Assembly (NCBI RefSeq): GCF_003289945.1
Contig: NZ_QMBP01000023.1
Span: forward strand, 1-64,000
From: Mesorhizobium hawassense
Lineage (GTDB): Bacteria; Pseudomonadota; Alphaproteobacteria; Rhizobiales; Rhizobiaceae
Reading direction: 5' to 3'
DNA: 64,000 nt
Below are positions 54,397 through 64,000 of this stretch, piece by piece. The notes below the pieces were generated by a model. That model was not told the origin of the DNA and did no database searches. It saw only the letters and a list, made by a program, of their open reading frames with translations. Within the stretch, counting starts at the first letter, position 1, and every line of letters starts with the position of its first letter. A program made the translations under genes and the position numbers.

Positions 54397-54412
54397 CGGC
54401 TGCTCCTGGTGG

Positions 54413-55161
54413 TTATTTGTCTTGCGGCGCCAGTTCGACCAGCAACCGGGTGACGATCAGGTCGCGAAGCACGACGCCTTCGGGCACTCGCTCCGGGGTA
54501 ACCGCCACCAAGCGGGCTGTATTCTCGCTTTGCATTTTCCGCAAGGCTTCGACATTGCTGGCCGTGTCGGCGATGGATTTGTCGGAGAAGCCGCTGATCT
54601 TCAGTATCGCCGCGGGTCTGATCCACGTAGCGCGCTCATCAACTGGTCGGCCTGGTCGGAGCTCTTGGGGTTGGTCAATTGCGCCAGAACGACGCTGCCC
54701 TTGGCCGAGGCGACATATTTGCCGGCTGGGTCGATCACCACGACCGACATATCGGGATCATGCTGCGACAGTACCCTGATGTACTCGGCGACGACCGGCG
54801 CTTGGTAGTAGTCGCCGCGGCCAAGTTGCAAGGTCATGCTCACCGGCTCTCCGGGCGCCAAATTGCGGTCGACGTTTTCAAGTTGGACAAAATCACCCTT
54901 GGCGACGAATTCACCTTCTACGATGGAAGAGCTGATCGGAACCGGGTCGATCGTCCTCTTGGCCTCTTCGCGGAATTTTGCGCCCCAGCCGCCGGGCGCG
55001 GTGAACTCACTGATGTCGCCCGAGACCACGCCATAGGCGAGCAGCGGAATGATCATCAGAGCGATCAGCGTCACGCTGTCGCCCAGTGAAAACCGCTTGA
55101 TGCCATAAGCCAAGGCGAGCCCGGTGACGAGCACCGCTGCGGCGATCAAGAGCGCTTGCAT
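54413..55161 (-). pseudogene. Frameshifted gene for a two-helix membrane-anchored protein
   Basis: From the ATG at 55161 (GGAGGGG just upstream) the frame gives two membrane helices (about 2-22, 28-48) and a soluble part with MSVVVIDPAGKYVASAKGSV, ending abruptly in LRGSDPRRY and a TGA at 54601-54603. In the next frame the coding pattern continues without its own start as ILKISGFSDKSIADTASNVE...VVLRDLIVTRLLVELAPQDK to a TAA at 54413-54415. Loss of one C in the CCC at 54614-54616 explains the shift: with four C the junction reads GSDPAAILKISG. The restored protein would have 249 residues. Real mutation and sequencing error cannot be told apart here. Family unknown; the soluble part is faintly CBS-like. 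Confidence 0.7.
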
Positions 55162-55270
55162 GAACCCCTCCAGTTGCCGTCTCAAGACAGAACGGGCGAT
55201 CATCCGATCGCCCGTCAGCCTGCTCCATGAGGTATTTCACGCAGGACGGTGCCGGCTGGCTCCAACGGCG

Positions 55271-55840
55271 TCAGGCCGGAAGCGCCCCGGACTTCTTCGC
55301 CGTCCAGGTGGCGATGTAGTCCATCAGGCCGGGGTTGAGGCAGTCATAGGGCTCCAGCCCGATCGACCTCAGCTGGGCGCGGATACTGTCCATTCGTTTC
55401 GGATCGACGCCGGACTCGATGATCGAGGAGACGAAAGCGGCAAAGCCGGGCGGCGACCAACCGTCCTCCTCGAAGCGCTCCGGGTGGATGAAGGACAGCC
55501 CCTTGAAGGGGTGGTCGCGCTCGACCGGGCCGTACATGTGGACGCCGCAGCCGGTGCAGGCATGGCGCTGGATGAGCGCGGCCGGGTCGACCACCTTCAG
55601 CTTGTCGCCGTTCTCGGTGACCGTGACGTCGCCAGTGCCGGCAACGGCCACCACCGAGAACACCGCGCCATCCGGCTTCCAGCATTTGGTGCAGCCGCAA
55701 GCGTGGTTGTGGGCGATCTGGCCCTTGACCTTCACCTTCACCGGCTTGCTGGTGCAGGCGCAGACCAGCGTGCCGCCGGAAAAAGAAGCGCTTTCCTTCG
55801 GCAGGCCATTGTCGATTTTCGGATGCAGTTTTTCCGCCAT
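55271..55840 (-). CDS. gfa: Glutathione-dependent formaldehyde-activating enzyme
   Basis: A 189-residue Gfa (S-(hydroxymethyl)glutathione synthase). The zinc cysteines are visible in LVCACTSKPV, HNHACGCTKCW and RHACTGCGVHMYG. It speeds the adduct of formaldehyde with glutathione that the adjacent dehydrogenase oxidises. It lies 63 bases downstream of the dehydrogenase gene and both have the same GGGAGGAATG ribosome site. Confidence 0.95.
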   Translation of the reverse strand: MAEKLHPKIDNGLPKESASFSGGTLVCACTSKPVKVKVKGQIAHNHACGCTKCWKPDGAVFSVVAVAGTGDVTVTENGDKLKVVDPAALIQRHACTGCGVHMYGPVERDHPFKGLSFIHPERFEEDGWSPPGFAAFVSSIIESGVDPKRMDSIRAQLRSIGLEPYDCLNPGLMDYIATWTAKKSGALPA

Positions 55841-55903
55841 TCCATTCCTCCCATGTTGACCAAAGAGATCGCAGGCGTTCGGCCCGCGGCCCAGTGGGTT
55901 TCC

Positions 55904-57031
55904 TCAGTAAACCACGACACTCCGGATCGACTTGCCCTCATGCATGAGGTCGAAGCCCTTGTTGATGTCCTCGAGCTTCAGCGTATGGGTGATCATCGGA
56001 TCGATCTGGATCTTGCCCTCCATGTACCAGTCGACGATCCTCGGCACGTCGGTGCGGCCGCGCGCGCCGCCGAAGGCGGTGCCCATCCAGGTGCGGCCGG
56101 TGACCAGCTGGAACGGCCTGGTCGAGATCTCCTGGCCGGCGCCGGCGACGCCGATGATGACCGACTTGCCCCAACCGCGATGCGAGGCCTCCAGCGCCTG
56201 GCGCATCACCTTGGTGTTGCCGGTGCAGTCGAAGGTGTAGTCGGCGCCGCCGATCTGGTCTGCGCCCCGCTTGGTCATGTTGACGAGGTAAGGCACGATG
56301 TCGCCGTCGATCTCCTTTGGATTGACGAAATGCGTCATGCCGAACTTCTCGCCCCAGGGCTTCTTGTCGTTGTTGACGTCGACGCCGATGATCATGTCGG
56401 CGCCGGCAAGGCGAAGGCCCTGGATGACGTTGAGACCGATGCCACCGAGGCCGAAGACGACGGCGGTGGCGCCCTGTTCGACCTTGGCGGTGTTGATGAC
56501 GGCGCCGATGCCGGTGGTGACGCCGCAGCCGATGTAGCAGATCTTGTCGAAGGGGGCGTCGGGATTGACCTTGGCCAGCGCGATCTCGGGCAGCACGGTG
56601 AAATTGGAGAAGGTCGAGCAGCCCATATAGTGGAAGAGCTTGTCCTTGCCCATCGAGAAGCGCGAGGAGCCATCCGGCATCAGCCCTTGGCCTTGGGTGG
56701 CGCGGATGGCGGTGCACAGGTTCGTCTTCCTCGACAGGCATGACGGGCACTGCCGGCATTCCGGCGTATAGAGCGGGATGACATGGTCGCCCTTCTTGAC
56801 CGAGGTGACGCCCTTGCCGACATCGACCACCACGCCGGCGCCCTCATGGCCGAGGATGGCCGGGAACAGGCCTTCCGGATCGGCGCCCGACAGCGTGAAC
56901 TCGTCGGTGTGGCAGATGCCGGTCGCCTTGACCTCGACCAGAACCTCGCCTTCGCGCGGCCCTTCGAGGTCCACCTCCATGATCTCCAGCGGCTTTCCGG
57001 CGGCGACGGCAACGGCGGCACGCGTTTTCAT
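55904..57031 (-). CDS. adhC: S-(hydroxymethyl)glutathione dehydrogenase / class III alcohol dehydrogenase
   Basis: A 375-residue zinc dehydrogenase. Catalytic zinc ligands are in GICHTDEF, GHEGAG and the later CGVTTGIG; structural zinc cysteines in PECRQCPSCLSRKTNLC; NAD-binding VFGLGGIGLNVIQGLRLAGA. It oxidises S-hydroxymethylglutathione (formaldehyde detoxification) and can reduce S-nitrosoglutathione. The start at 57031 (MKTRAAVAVAAGKPL) is preceded by GGGAGG. It is divergent from pccA with a palindrome in the gap. Confidence 0.96.
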   Translation of the reverse strand: MKTRAAVAVAAGKPLEIMEVDLEGPREGEVLVEVKATGICHTDEFTLSGADPEGLFPAILGHEGAGVVVDVGKGVTSVKKGDHVIPLYTPECRQCPSCLSRKTNLCTAIRATQGQGLMPDGSSRFSMGKDKLFHYMGCSTFSNFTVLPEIALAKVNPDAPFDKICYIGCGVTTGIGAVINTAKVEQGATAVVFGLGGIGLNVIQGLRLAGADMIIGVDVNNDKKPWGEKFGMTHFVNPKEIDGDIVPYLVNMTKRGADQIGGADYTFDCTGNTKVMRQALEASHRGWGKSVIIGVAGAGQEISTRPFQLVTGRTWMGTAFGGARGRTDVPRIVDWYMEGKIQIDPMITHTLKLEDINKGFDLMHEGKSIRSVVVY

Positions 57032-57139
57032 GAGGCATTCCTCCCAAGCGATTTGCAAGTTTTAGCTAACGGCAAGCTGCCCGTGGCGAATGCCAGCCTG
57101 CCATCCCTTCGGCCTTAAAAATAACCTTAGCGAGTTCCG

Positions 57140-57154
57140 CGTTGGCGGCCAACG
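57140..57154. promoter_or_regulatory. Perfect 15-base palindrome in the adhC-pccA gap
   Basis: CGTTGGC-G-GCCAACG is a perfect palindrome in the 249-base divergent region. Just after it, AACGTC (57151-57156) and GACGTT (57163-57168) form a hairpin followed by TTTTT. Either could be a regulator site or leader structure. No regulator gene is adjacent. Confidence 0.4.
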
Positions 57155-57280
57155 TCTCTTGCGACGTTTTTCGGCGCGGTTTCCGCAATCGGCGGCTGCC
57201 ACAAGCCAATCCGCGGACACTTGAGGCGCGCCGGAATTATCCATAGAACTGGACCGCTTCGCCGGAGGAACGACATCCGA

Positions 57281-59293
<2,013 letters not shown>

Positions 59294-59391
59294 CCGGCTT
59301 GCTGTGTACAGGTGATCGCTGGACTCGCATCGCGGGCTCCCGGACAATACATCTGCACGGATATTGAGTCCTTTCGAGCGATACGAAGCCC

Positions 59392-62300
59392 ATGGCGGAT
59401 GAACGACTTCCTCGCGACCCGTTGCAGCGCGAAGCGGCGGTGAAGGCTGCGCGGCCCGAAACGCCGGCGCGCACGTTCATCCATTTGCGCGTGCATTCGG
59501 CCTATTCGCTGCTGGAAGGCGCGCTGCAACTCGGCGCGATCGTCGGCCACGCGGTCAAGGACGAGGCGCCGGCGATCGCGGTGACCGACACCAACAATCT
59601 GTTCGGCGCGCTGGAATTCGCCCAGAAGGCGGTCAAGGACGGCATCCAGCCGATCATCGGCTGCCAGATCGATCTCGCCTTTTCCGGCGAGGCGAGCGAC
59701 GGCCAGCGCGACCGCCGTCGCCATGGGCCGGAGATATCGCCGATCGTGCTTATCGCCGCCAGCGAGGACGGCTACAGCAATCTTGTGCGGCTGATAAGCA
59801 AGGTCTATCTGGAGACGCCGCCCGGCGAGCCGGTGCATCTGACCAGCGTGGCGCTGGAAGGCAAAAGCAACGGGCTGATCTGCCTTACGGGTGGGCCGCG
59901 CGGTCCGATCGGCGCCGCTCTGAAGGCCGACCGGCGCGACCTCGCCGAACAGCGGCTGCTGTTCCTCAAGGGCCTGTTCGGCGACCGTCTCTATCTCGAA
60001 TTGGAACGCGTCGCCGGTTATGACCGCATGGTCGAAAAATCGACCGTCGACTTGGCCTATACGCATGAATTGCCGCTGGTCGCGACCAACGAGTCGTTCT
60101 TTTCCAAGCGCGACGACTACGAGGCGCATGACGCGCTGATCGCCATCGCCGAAGGCTCGGTCGTTGCCGCCGACAACCGCCGGCGGCTCGCGGCTGACAA
60201 TTTCCTGCGCAGCCAGGCCGATATGGCGCGGCTGTTCTCCGACCTGCCGGAAGCGATCGACAACACCGTCGAGATCGCGATGCGCTGTTCCTACTATCCG
60301 AAGAACCGCAGCCCGATCCTGCCGCGTTTCACCGGCGCCGACGCGGCGGACAAGGATGCAGCGGAGAAGGCGGAAGCCGCCGAGCTTGCCCGTCAGGCCC
60401 GCGAAGGCCTGGATGCCCGCCTTGCCGCGCACGGGCCGACGCCGGGTTACACGGTCGAGCAGTATCGCGAGCGGCTGGAATTCGAGCTCGGCATCATCGA
60501 GAAGATGAAGTTCCCGGGCTACTTCCTGATCGTCGCCGACTTCATCAAATGGGCGAAGGCGCAAGGCATTCCGGTCGGGCCGGGGCGCGGTTCGGGCGCC
60601 GGCTCGCTGGTCGCCTATTCGACCACCATCACCGACATCGACCCGCTGCGTTTCTCGCTGCTGTTTGAGCGCTTCCTCAATCCCGACCGTGTGTCGATGC
60701 CCGACTTCGACATCGACTTCTGCCAGGACCGGCGCGAAGAGGTCATCCGCTACGTCCAGCAGAAATACGGCCGCGACCAGGTCGGCCAGATCATCACCTT
60801 CGGTACGCTGCAGGCGCGCGCGGTGCTGCGCGACGTCGGCCGCGTGCTGCAGATGCCTTACGGCCAGGTCGACAAGCTCTCCAAGATGGTGCCGCAGAAC
60901 CCGGCCAATCCGGTCAAACTTGCGGACGCCATCGCCAACGAGCCGCGTTTCGCCGAGGAGGCAGAGAAGGAACCGATCGTCCAGACGCTGCTCGATACGG
61001 CGCAAAAGCTCGAAGGCCTCTACCGCCATGCCTCGACCCACGCCGCCGGCATCGTCATCGGCGATAGACCTTTGTCCGAATTGGTACCGATGTATCGCGA
61101 TCCGCGCTCGGACATACCGGTCACCCAGTTCAACATGAAGTATGTCGAGCAGGCGGGGCTGGTGAAGTTCGACTTCCTCGGGCTGAAGACGCTGACCGTG
61201 CTGGAAACGGCGGTGAAGCTGATCCGCCGGCGCGGCGTCGACATCGATCTCGCTACGATACCGCTCGACGACAAGGATACCTACGCCATGCTGTCGCGCG
61301 GCGAGGTGGTCGGCGTGTTCCAGGTTGAAAGTGCCGGCATGCGCAAGGCGCTGATCGGCATGCGGCCGGACTGTATCGAGGATATCATCGCACTGGTCGC
61401 GCTCTACCGTCCCGGCCCGATGGAGAACATCCCGACCTACAACGCCAGAAAGCATGGCGAGGAGGAGATGGCCTCGATCCATCCCAAGATCGACCATCTG
61501 GTGAAGGAAACCCAAGGCGTCATCGTCTATCAGGAACAGGTGATGCAGATCGCGCAGGAGCTGTCCGGCTATTCGCTCGGCGAAGCGGACCTTTTGCGCC
61601 GCGCCATGGGCAAGAAGATCCGCGCCGAGATGGACAAGCAGCGCGAGCGCTTCGTCACGGGCGCGGTCGAGCGCGGCGTCAGCAAGCCGCAGGCCGATTT
61701 CATCTTCGACCTTCTGGCCAAGTTCGCCGACTACGGCTTCAACAAGTCGCACGCGGCGGCCTATGCCGTGGTTTCCTACCAGACCGCCTATCTCAAGGCG
61801 CATTATCCGGTCGAGTTCCTGGCGGCGTCGATGACGCTCGACATGAGCAACACCGACAAGCTGGCCGACTTCCGCCAGGACGCGATGCGGCTCGGCATCG
61901 AGGTGGTGGCGCCGTCGGTGATGTCGAGTTTCCGTCCGTTCGAGGTCGGCGAAAACAAGATCTTCTATTCGCTGGCGGCGCTCAAGGGTGTCGGCGACGC
62001 GGCGGTCGAGCATATCGTCGCCATGCGTGGCGAAAAGCCGTTCAAGAACCTCGCCGATTTCTGCGAGCGGGTCGATCCCAAGATCGTCGGCAAGCGCGTC
62101 TTCGAAAGCCTGATCATGGCCGGCGCGCTCGATTGCTACGGGCACGATCGCGCCCAGATGATGGCCGGCGTCGAGCGGATGATGGGCCTGGCCTCGCTGG
62201 CGCAGCAGAACGCCATCTCCGGCCAGGCGGACATTTTCGGCGCTTCACTTGGGAGCCAATCGCAGGCGCTCAACCTGCCGGCAACCGATCCGTGGCTTGC

Positions 62301-62919
62301 CGCCGACCGGCTGCATCGCGAGTTCCAGGTGGTCGGCTTCTATCTCTCGGCACATCCGCTGGATGAGTACAAGGCGGCACTGCAGAAGATGCGGGTGCAG
62401 AACTGGGGTGAATTCTCGGCCGCGGTCAAACGCGGCGCTGCCGCCGGCCGGCTCGCCGGCACCGTCACCACCAAGCAGGAGCGCAAGACCCGCACCGGCA
62501 ACAAGATGGGCGTGGTGCAGTTTTCCGACACGACGGGCCAATATGAGGCGGTCCTGTTCTCCGAAGGGCTGGCACAGTATCGCGACATGCTGGAGCCGGG
62601 CCGCTCGGTGGTGATCACGGTTTCAGCCGAGGACCGGCCTGAAGGTGTCAATCTGCGCATCCAGACCGTGCAGTCGCTGGAGGATGAGGCCAGCCGTATC
62701 CAGAAGGCGTTGCGGATTTTCGTGCGCGATTCAGCGCCCCTCGGCACGCTCGCCAACCAGCTTGCCGTGAAGGGCGAGGGGCAGGTAAGCTTCGTGCTGA
62801 TCAAGGAAGCCGGACAGGGCGAGGTCGAGATCGAATTGCCCAACCGCTACCGCATCTCGCCGCAAGTCGCATCGGCCATGCGAGCCGTGCCCGGTGTGGT
62901 GGAAGTGGAGCTGGTCTAG
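59392..62919 (+). CDS. dnaE: DNA polymerase III alpha subunit
   Basis: A 1175-residue replicative polymerase (C family). An N-terminal PHP domain starts with HLRVHSAYSLLEGALQLGAI, the palm carries MPDFDIDFCQDRREEVIRY (catalytic Asp pair) and GRGSGAGSLVAYS, followed by the fingers, HhH (ALKGVGDAAVEHI) and an OB-fold C-terminus (AGTVTTKQERKTRTGNKMG). The first 25 residues are extra to the family. It lies 98 bases after pccA and is read alone. Confidence 0.97.
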   Translation: MADERLPRDPLQREAAVKAARPETPARTFIHLRVHSAYSLLEGALQLGAIVGHAVKDEAPAIAVTDTNNLFGALEFAQKAVKDGIQPIIGCQIDLAFSGEASDGQRDRRRHGPEISPIVLIAASEDGYSNLVRLISKVYLETPPGEPVHLTSVALEGKSNGLICLTGGPRGPIGAALKADRRDLAEQRLLFLKGLFGDRLYLELERVAGYDRMVEKSTVDLAYTHELPLVATNESFFSKRDDYEAHDALIAIAEGSVVAADNRRRLAADNFLRSQADMARLFSDLPEAIDNTVEIAMRCSYYPKNRSPILPRFTGADAADKDAAEKAEAAELARQAREGLDARLAAHGPTPGYTVEQYRERLEFELGIIEKMKFPGYFLIVADFIKWAKAQGIPVGPGRGSGAGSLVAYSTTITDIDPLRFSLLFERFLNPDRVSMPDFDIDFCQDRREEVIRYVQQKYGRDQVGQIITFGTLQARAVLRDVGRVLQMPYGQVDKLSKMVPQNPANPVKLADAIANEPRFAEEAEKEPIVQTLLDTAQKLEGLYRHASTHAAGIVIGDRPLSELVPMYRDPRSDIPVTQFNMKYVEQAGLVKFDFLGLKTLTVLETAVKLIRRRGVDIDLATIPLDDKDTYAMLSRGEVVGVFQVESAGMRKALIGMRPDCIEDIIALVALYRPGPMENIPTYNARKHGEEEMASIHPKIDHLVKETQGVIVYQEQVMQIAQELSGYSLGEADLLRRAMGKKIRAEMDKQRERFVTGAVERGVSKPQADFIFDLLAKFADYGFNKSHAAAYAVVSYQTAYLKAHYPVEFLAASMTLDMSNTDKLADFRQDAMRLGIEVVAPSVMSSFRPFEVGENKIFYSLAALKGVGDAAVEHIVAMRGEKPFKNLADFCERVDPKIVGKRVFESLIMAGALDCYGHDRAQMMAGVERMMGLASLAQQNAISGQADIFGASLGSQSQALNLPATDPWLAADRLHREFQVVGFYLSAHPLDEYKAALQKMRVQNWGEFSAAVKRGAAAGRLAGTVTTKQERKTRTGNKMGVVQFSDTTGQYEAVLFSEGLAQYRDMLEPGRSVVITVSAEDRPEGVNLRIQTVQSLEDEASRIQKALRIFVRDSAPLGTLANQLAVKGEGQVSFVLIKEAGQGEVEIELPNRYRISPQVASAMRAVPGVVEVELV

Positions 62920-62920
62920 C

Positions 62921-63808
62921 TCACGGCGTCGCCGCTTCCGCTTCCGCCACGCGCGGCGTCTTGCGCTGCAAATTGAGCAGGTTGCCGGCCAGGATCAGCG
63001 CCGCGCCGCCGGCGGTGAAGACGTCGATCTGTTCGTGATAGAGCAGCCAGCCGACCAGCGCCGACAATGGCACGCGCAGGAAATCCATCGGCGAGATGAT
63101 CGTGGCGTCGGCGTGGGTGAGCGCGCGGGCCAGGCAGAAATGCGAGGACATGCCGGTGAAGGCGATCAGGAAGATCCACGGCCACAGCCCAAGTGAGGGG
63201 TTGTGCCAGTCATAGAGCGCCGGGATCAGGCCCACCGCCGACTGGATGATCAGCATCCAGAAGATGATGCGCACCACGCTTTCGGTCTTGGTCATCGACT
63301 TAACCAGCACCATCGAGATGCCGAAGCAGACCGCCGCGCCGAGCACGACGAGATGACCGGGATCCATCGAACCGGCGCTCGGGCGCACGATGACGACCAC
63401 GCCGATCAGTCCGAGCACGATCGCCGCCAGCTTCGACCGCGACAGCCTTTCGCCGAGGAAGCTCACCGCCAGGATCGCCGTCCACATCGGCGTCGTGAAC
63501 TCGATCGAGATCAGCACGGCGAGCGGGATGAGCGTCAGCGCGTAAAGCCAGGCCGCCTGACCGGTATAGTGGATGACGTTGCGGGCGAGATGGGCGAGCG
63601 GGCGCTCGGTGCGCATCGCTGCAAAGCCGCCACTCATCATCACCACCGGCAAAAGGATAAAGAAGCCGATCACCGAGCGCAGCTCGAGCACCTGGAAGAC
63701 GTTGAGCTCGGCCGTGGTCTCGCGGCCGGCGACCGACATCGCCAGCATCGAGGCGATCGACAGCGCCATCCAGAGCGCGGCTTTTGGGATCGAGGGAGCA
63801 GGTGCCAT
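62921..63808 (-). CDS. DMT-superfamily transporter (EamA family)
   Basis: A 295-residue protein with ten membrane helices in two EamA repeats (about 10-140 and 150-285). SVIGFFILLPVVMMSGGF and IEFTTPMWTAILAVSFLGERLSRSK in the first repeat and ISPMDFLRVPLSALVGWLLYHEQ in the second are characteristic, including the typical ExE/GE before a basic residue. Substrate unknown; members export amino acids or metabolites. One base separates its stop from the dnaE stop. Confidence 0.88.
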   Translation of the reverse strand: MAPAPSIPKAALWMALSIASMLAMSVAGRETTAELNVFQVLELRSVIGFFILLPVVMMSGGFAAMRTERPLAHLARNVIHYTGQAAWLYALTLIPLAVLISIEFTTPMWTAILAVSFLGERLSRSKLAAIVLGLIGVVVIVRPSAGSMDPGHLVVLGAAVCFGISMVLVKSMTKTESVVRIIFWMLIIQSAVGLIPALYDWHNPSLGLWPWIFLIAFTGMSSHFCLARALTHADATIISPMDFLRVPLSALVGWLLYHEQIDVFTAGGAALILAGNLLNLQRKTPRVAEAEAATP

Positions 63809-63940
63809 TGGGGCTATCTCGCAAGCCGGGGCTCCTGCCGCAACTCATAGTGGCGGCATTCGACTGGGCCAGAGACAGCCGCCAGACCTTTTCGTTCCAT
63901 GTCGTTTCCCCAAAACGCTGTGCGGTTTGGGCGGCGTGCG

Positions 63941-64000
63941 TCAGCCTCCGGTAAGCGACAATCCGCGGGCTCGTTCGCGCAAAAGGTCGAGCAACTGGTT
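63941..64000 (-). CDS. 3' end of a gene cut by the window edge
   Basis: The minus strand reads NQLLDLLRERARGLSLTGG and stops with TGA at 63941-63943. The frame runs out of the window. Position before the DMT gene and coding-like composition suggest a real C-terminus, but 19 residues do not identify it. Confidence 0.4.
   Translation of the reverse strand, partial: NQLLDLLRERARGLSLTGG

Noticed and set aside
54601..55203. Reading the TGA at 54601 as the true end of the membrane protein
   Set aside because: Coding sequence continues in the next frame without a start, and one added C restores a continuous protein.

Overview
The window looks like chromosome of a Mesorhizobium-type alphaproteobacterium (order Hyphomicrobiales). 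The evidence is high GC, a Tad/Cpa pilus locus, neighbourhoods I recall as typical of that group (aminotransferase-hom-glpX-recJ; folE/iscU-like/yidD/thrS), a class I PHA synthase, paired glutathione-dependent formaldehyde genes and a gcvTHP operon behind a tandem glycine riboswitch. No database search was possible; genus level is inference.

Bases 1-6120 are accessory. They hold the 3' end of an IS481-type transposase, two near-identical Flp pilin genes in direct orientation flanking two divergent acyltransferase-3 genes, an ABM-type small protein and a secreted alpha/beta hydrolase. This stretch abuts the 3' end of a tRNA-Glu(TTC), a common island boundary, but no integrase is visible. Both pilin copies carry the same upstream element (a TTGACT hexamer next to TTAA-N7-CTAA, resembling a CtrA box) and related downstream hairpins.

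Bases 6388-35650 are mostly housekeeping: a M15-type lipoprotein, phaC, an aminotransferase, hom, glpX, recJ, a patatin phospholipase, hisI, folE, an IscU-like scaffold, a LysR regulator with a small divergent gene, yidD, a class D beta-lactamase, a methyltransferase, thrS, a PlsC-like acyltransferase, a nitroreductase, a TetR regulator divergent from an ICMT-type membrane methyltransferase, a MaoC/CoA-lyase pair, a DUF2336 protein, a FUSC exporter and parE.

Bases 35880-45111 hold the Tad secretion machine (cpaB, cpaC, a very small lipoprotein in the cpaD position, cpaE, cpaF, tadB, tadC, tadD) followed by a membrane diguanylate cyclase. The pilins in the first 4 kb are plausible substrates of this machine. 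The prepilin peptidase (CpaA) and TadE/F/G are not in the window.

Bases 45125-64000 hold gcvP-gcvH-gcvT with its riboswitch, a MITE-like inverted repeat, a protein with an internal duplication, a GNAT enzyme, a sulfite-oxidase-fold molybdoenzyme with its cytochrome b, a DUF1345 protein, a UPF0178 gene lacking a standard start codon, a frameshifted membrane protein gene, gfa and adhC for formaldehyde oxidation, pccA, dnaE and a DMT exporter. I found no CRISPR array, prophage or obvious defence island. The most unusual structures are the duplicated pilin cassette around the acyltransferases, the palindromic repeat family with covarying arms, and the damaged pair at 53.9-55.2 kb.
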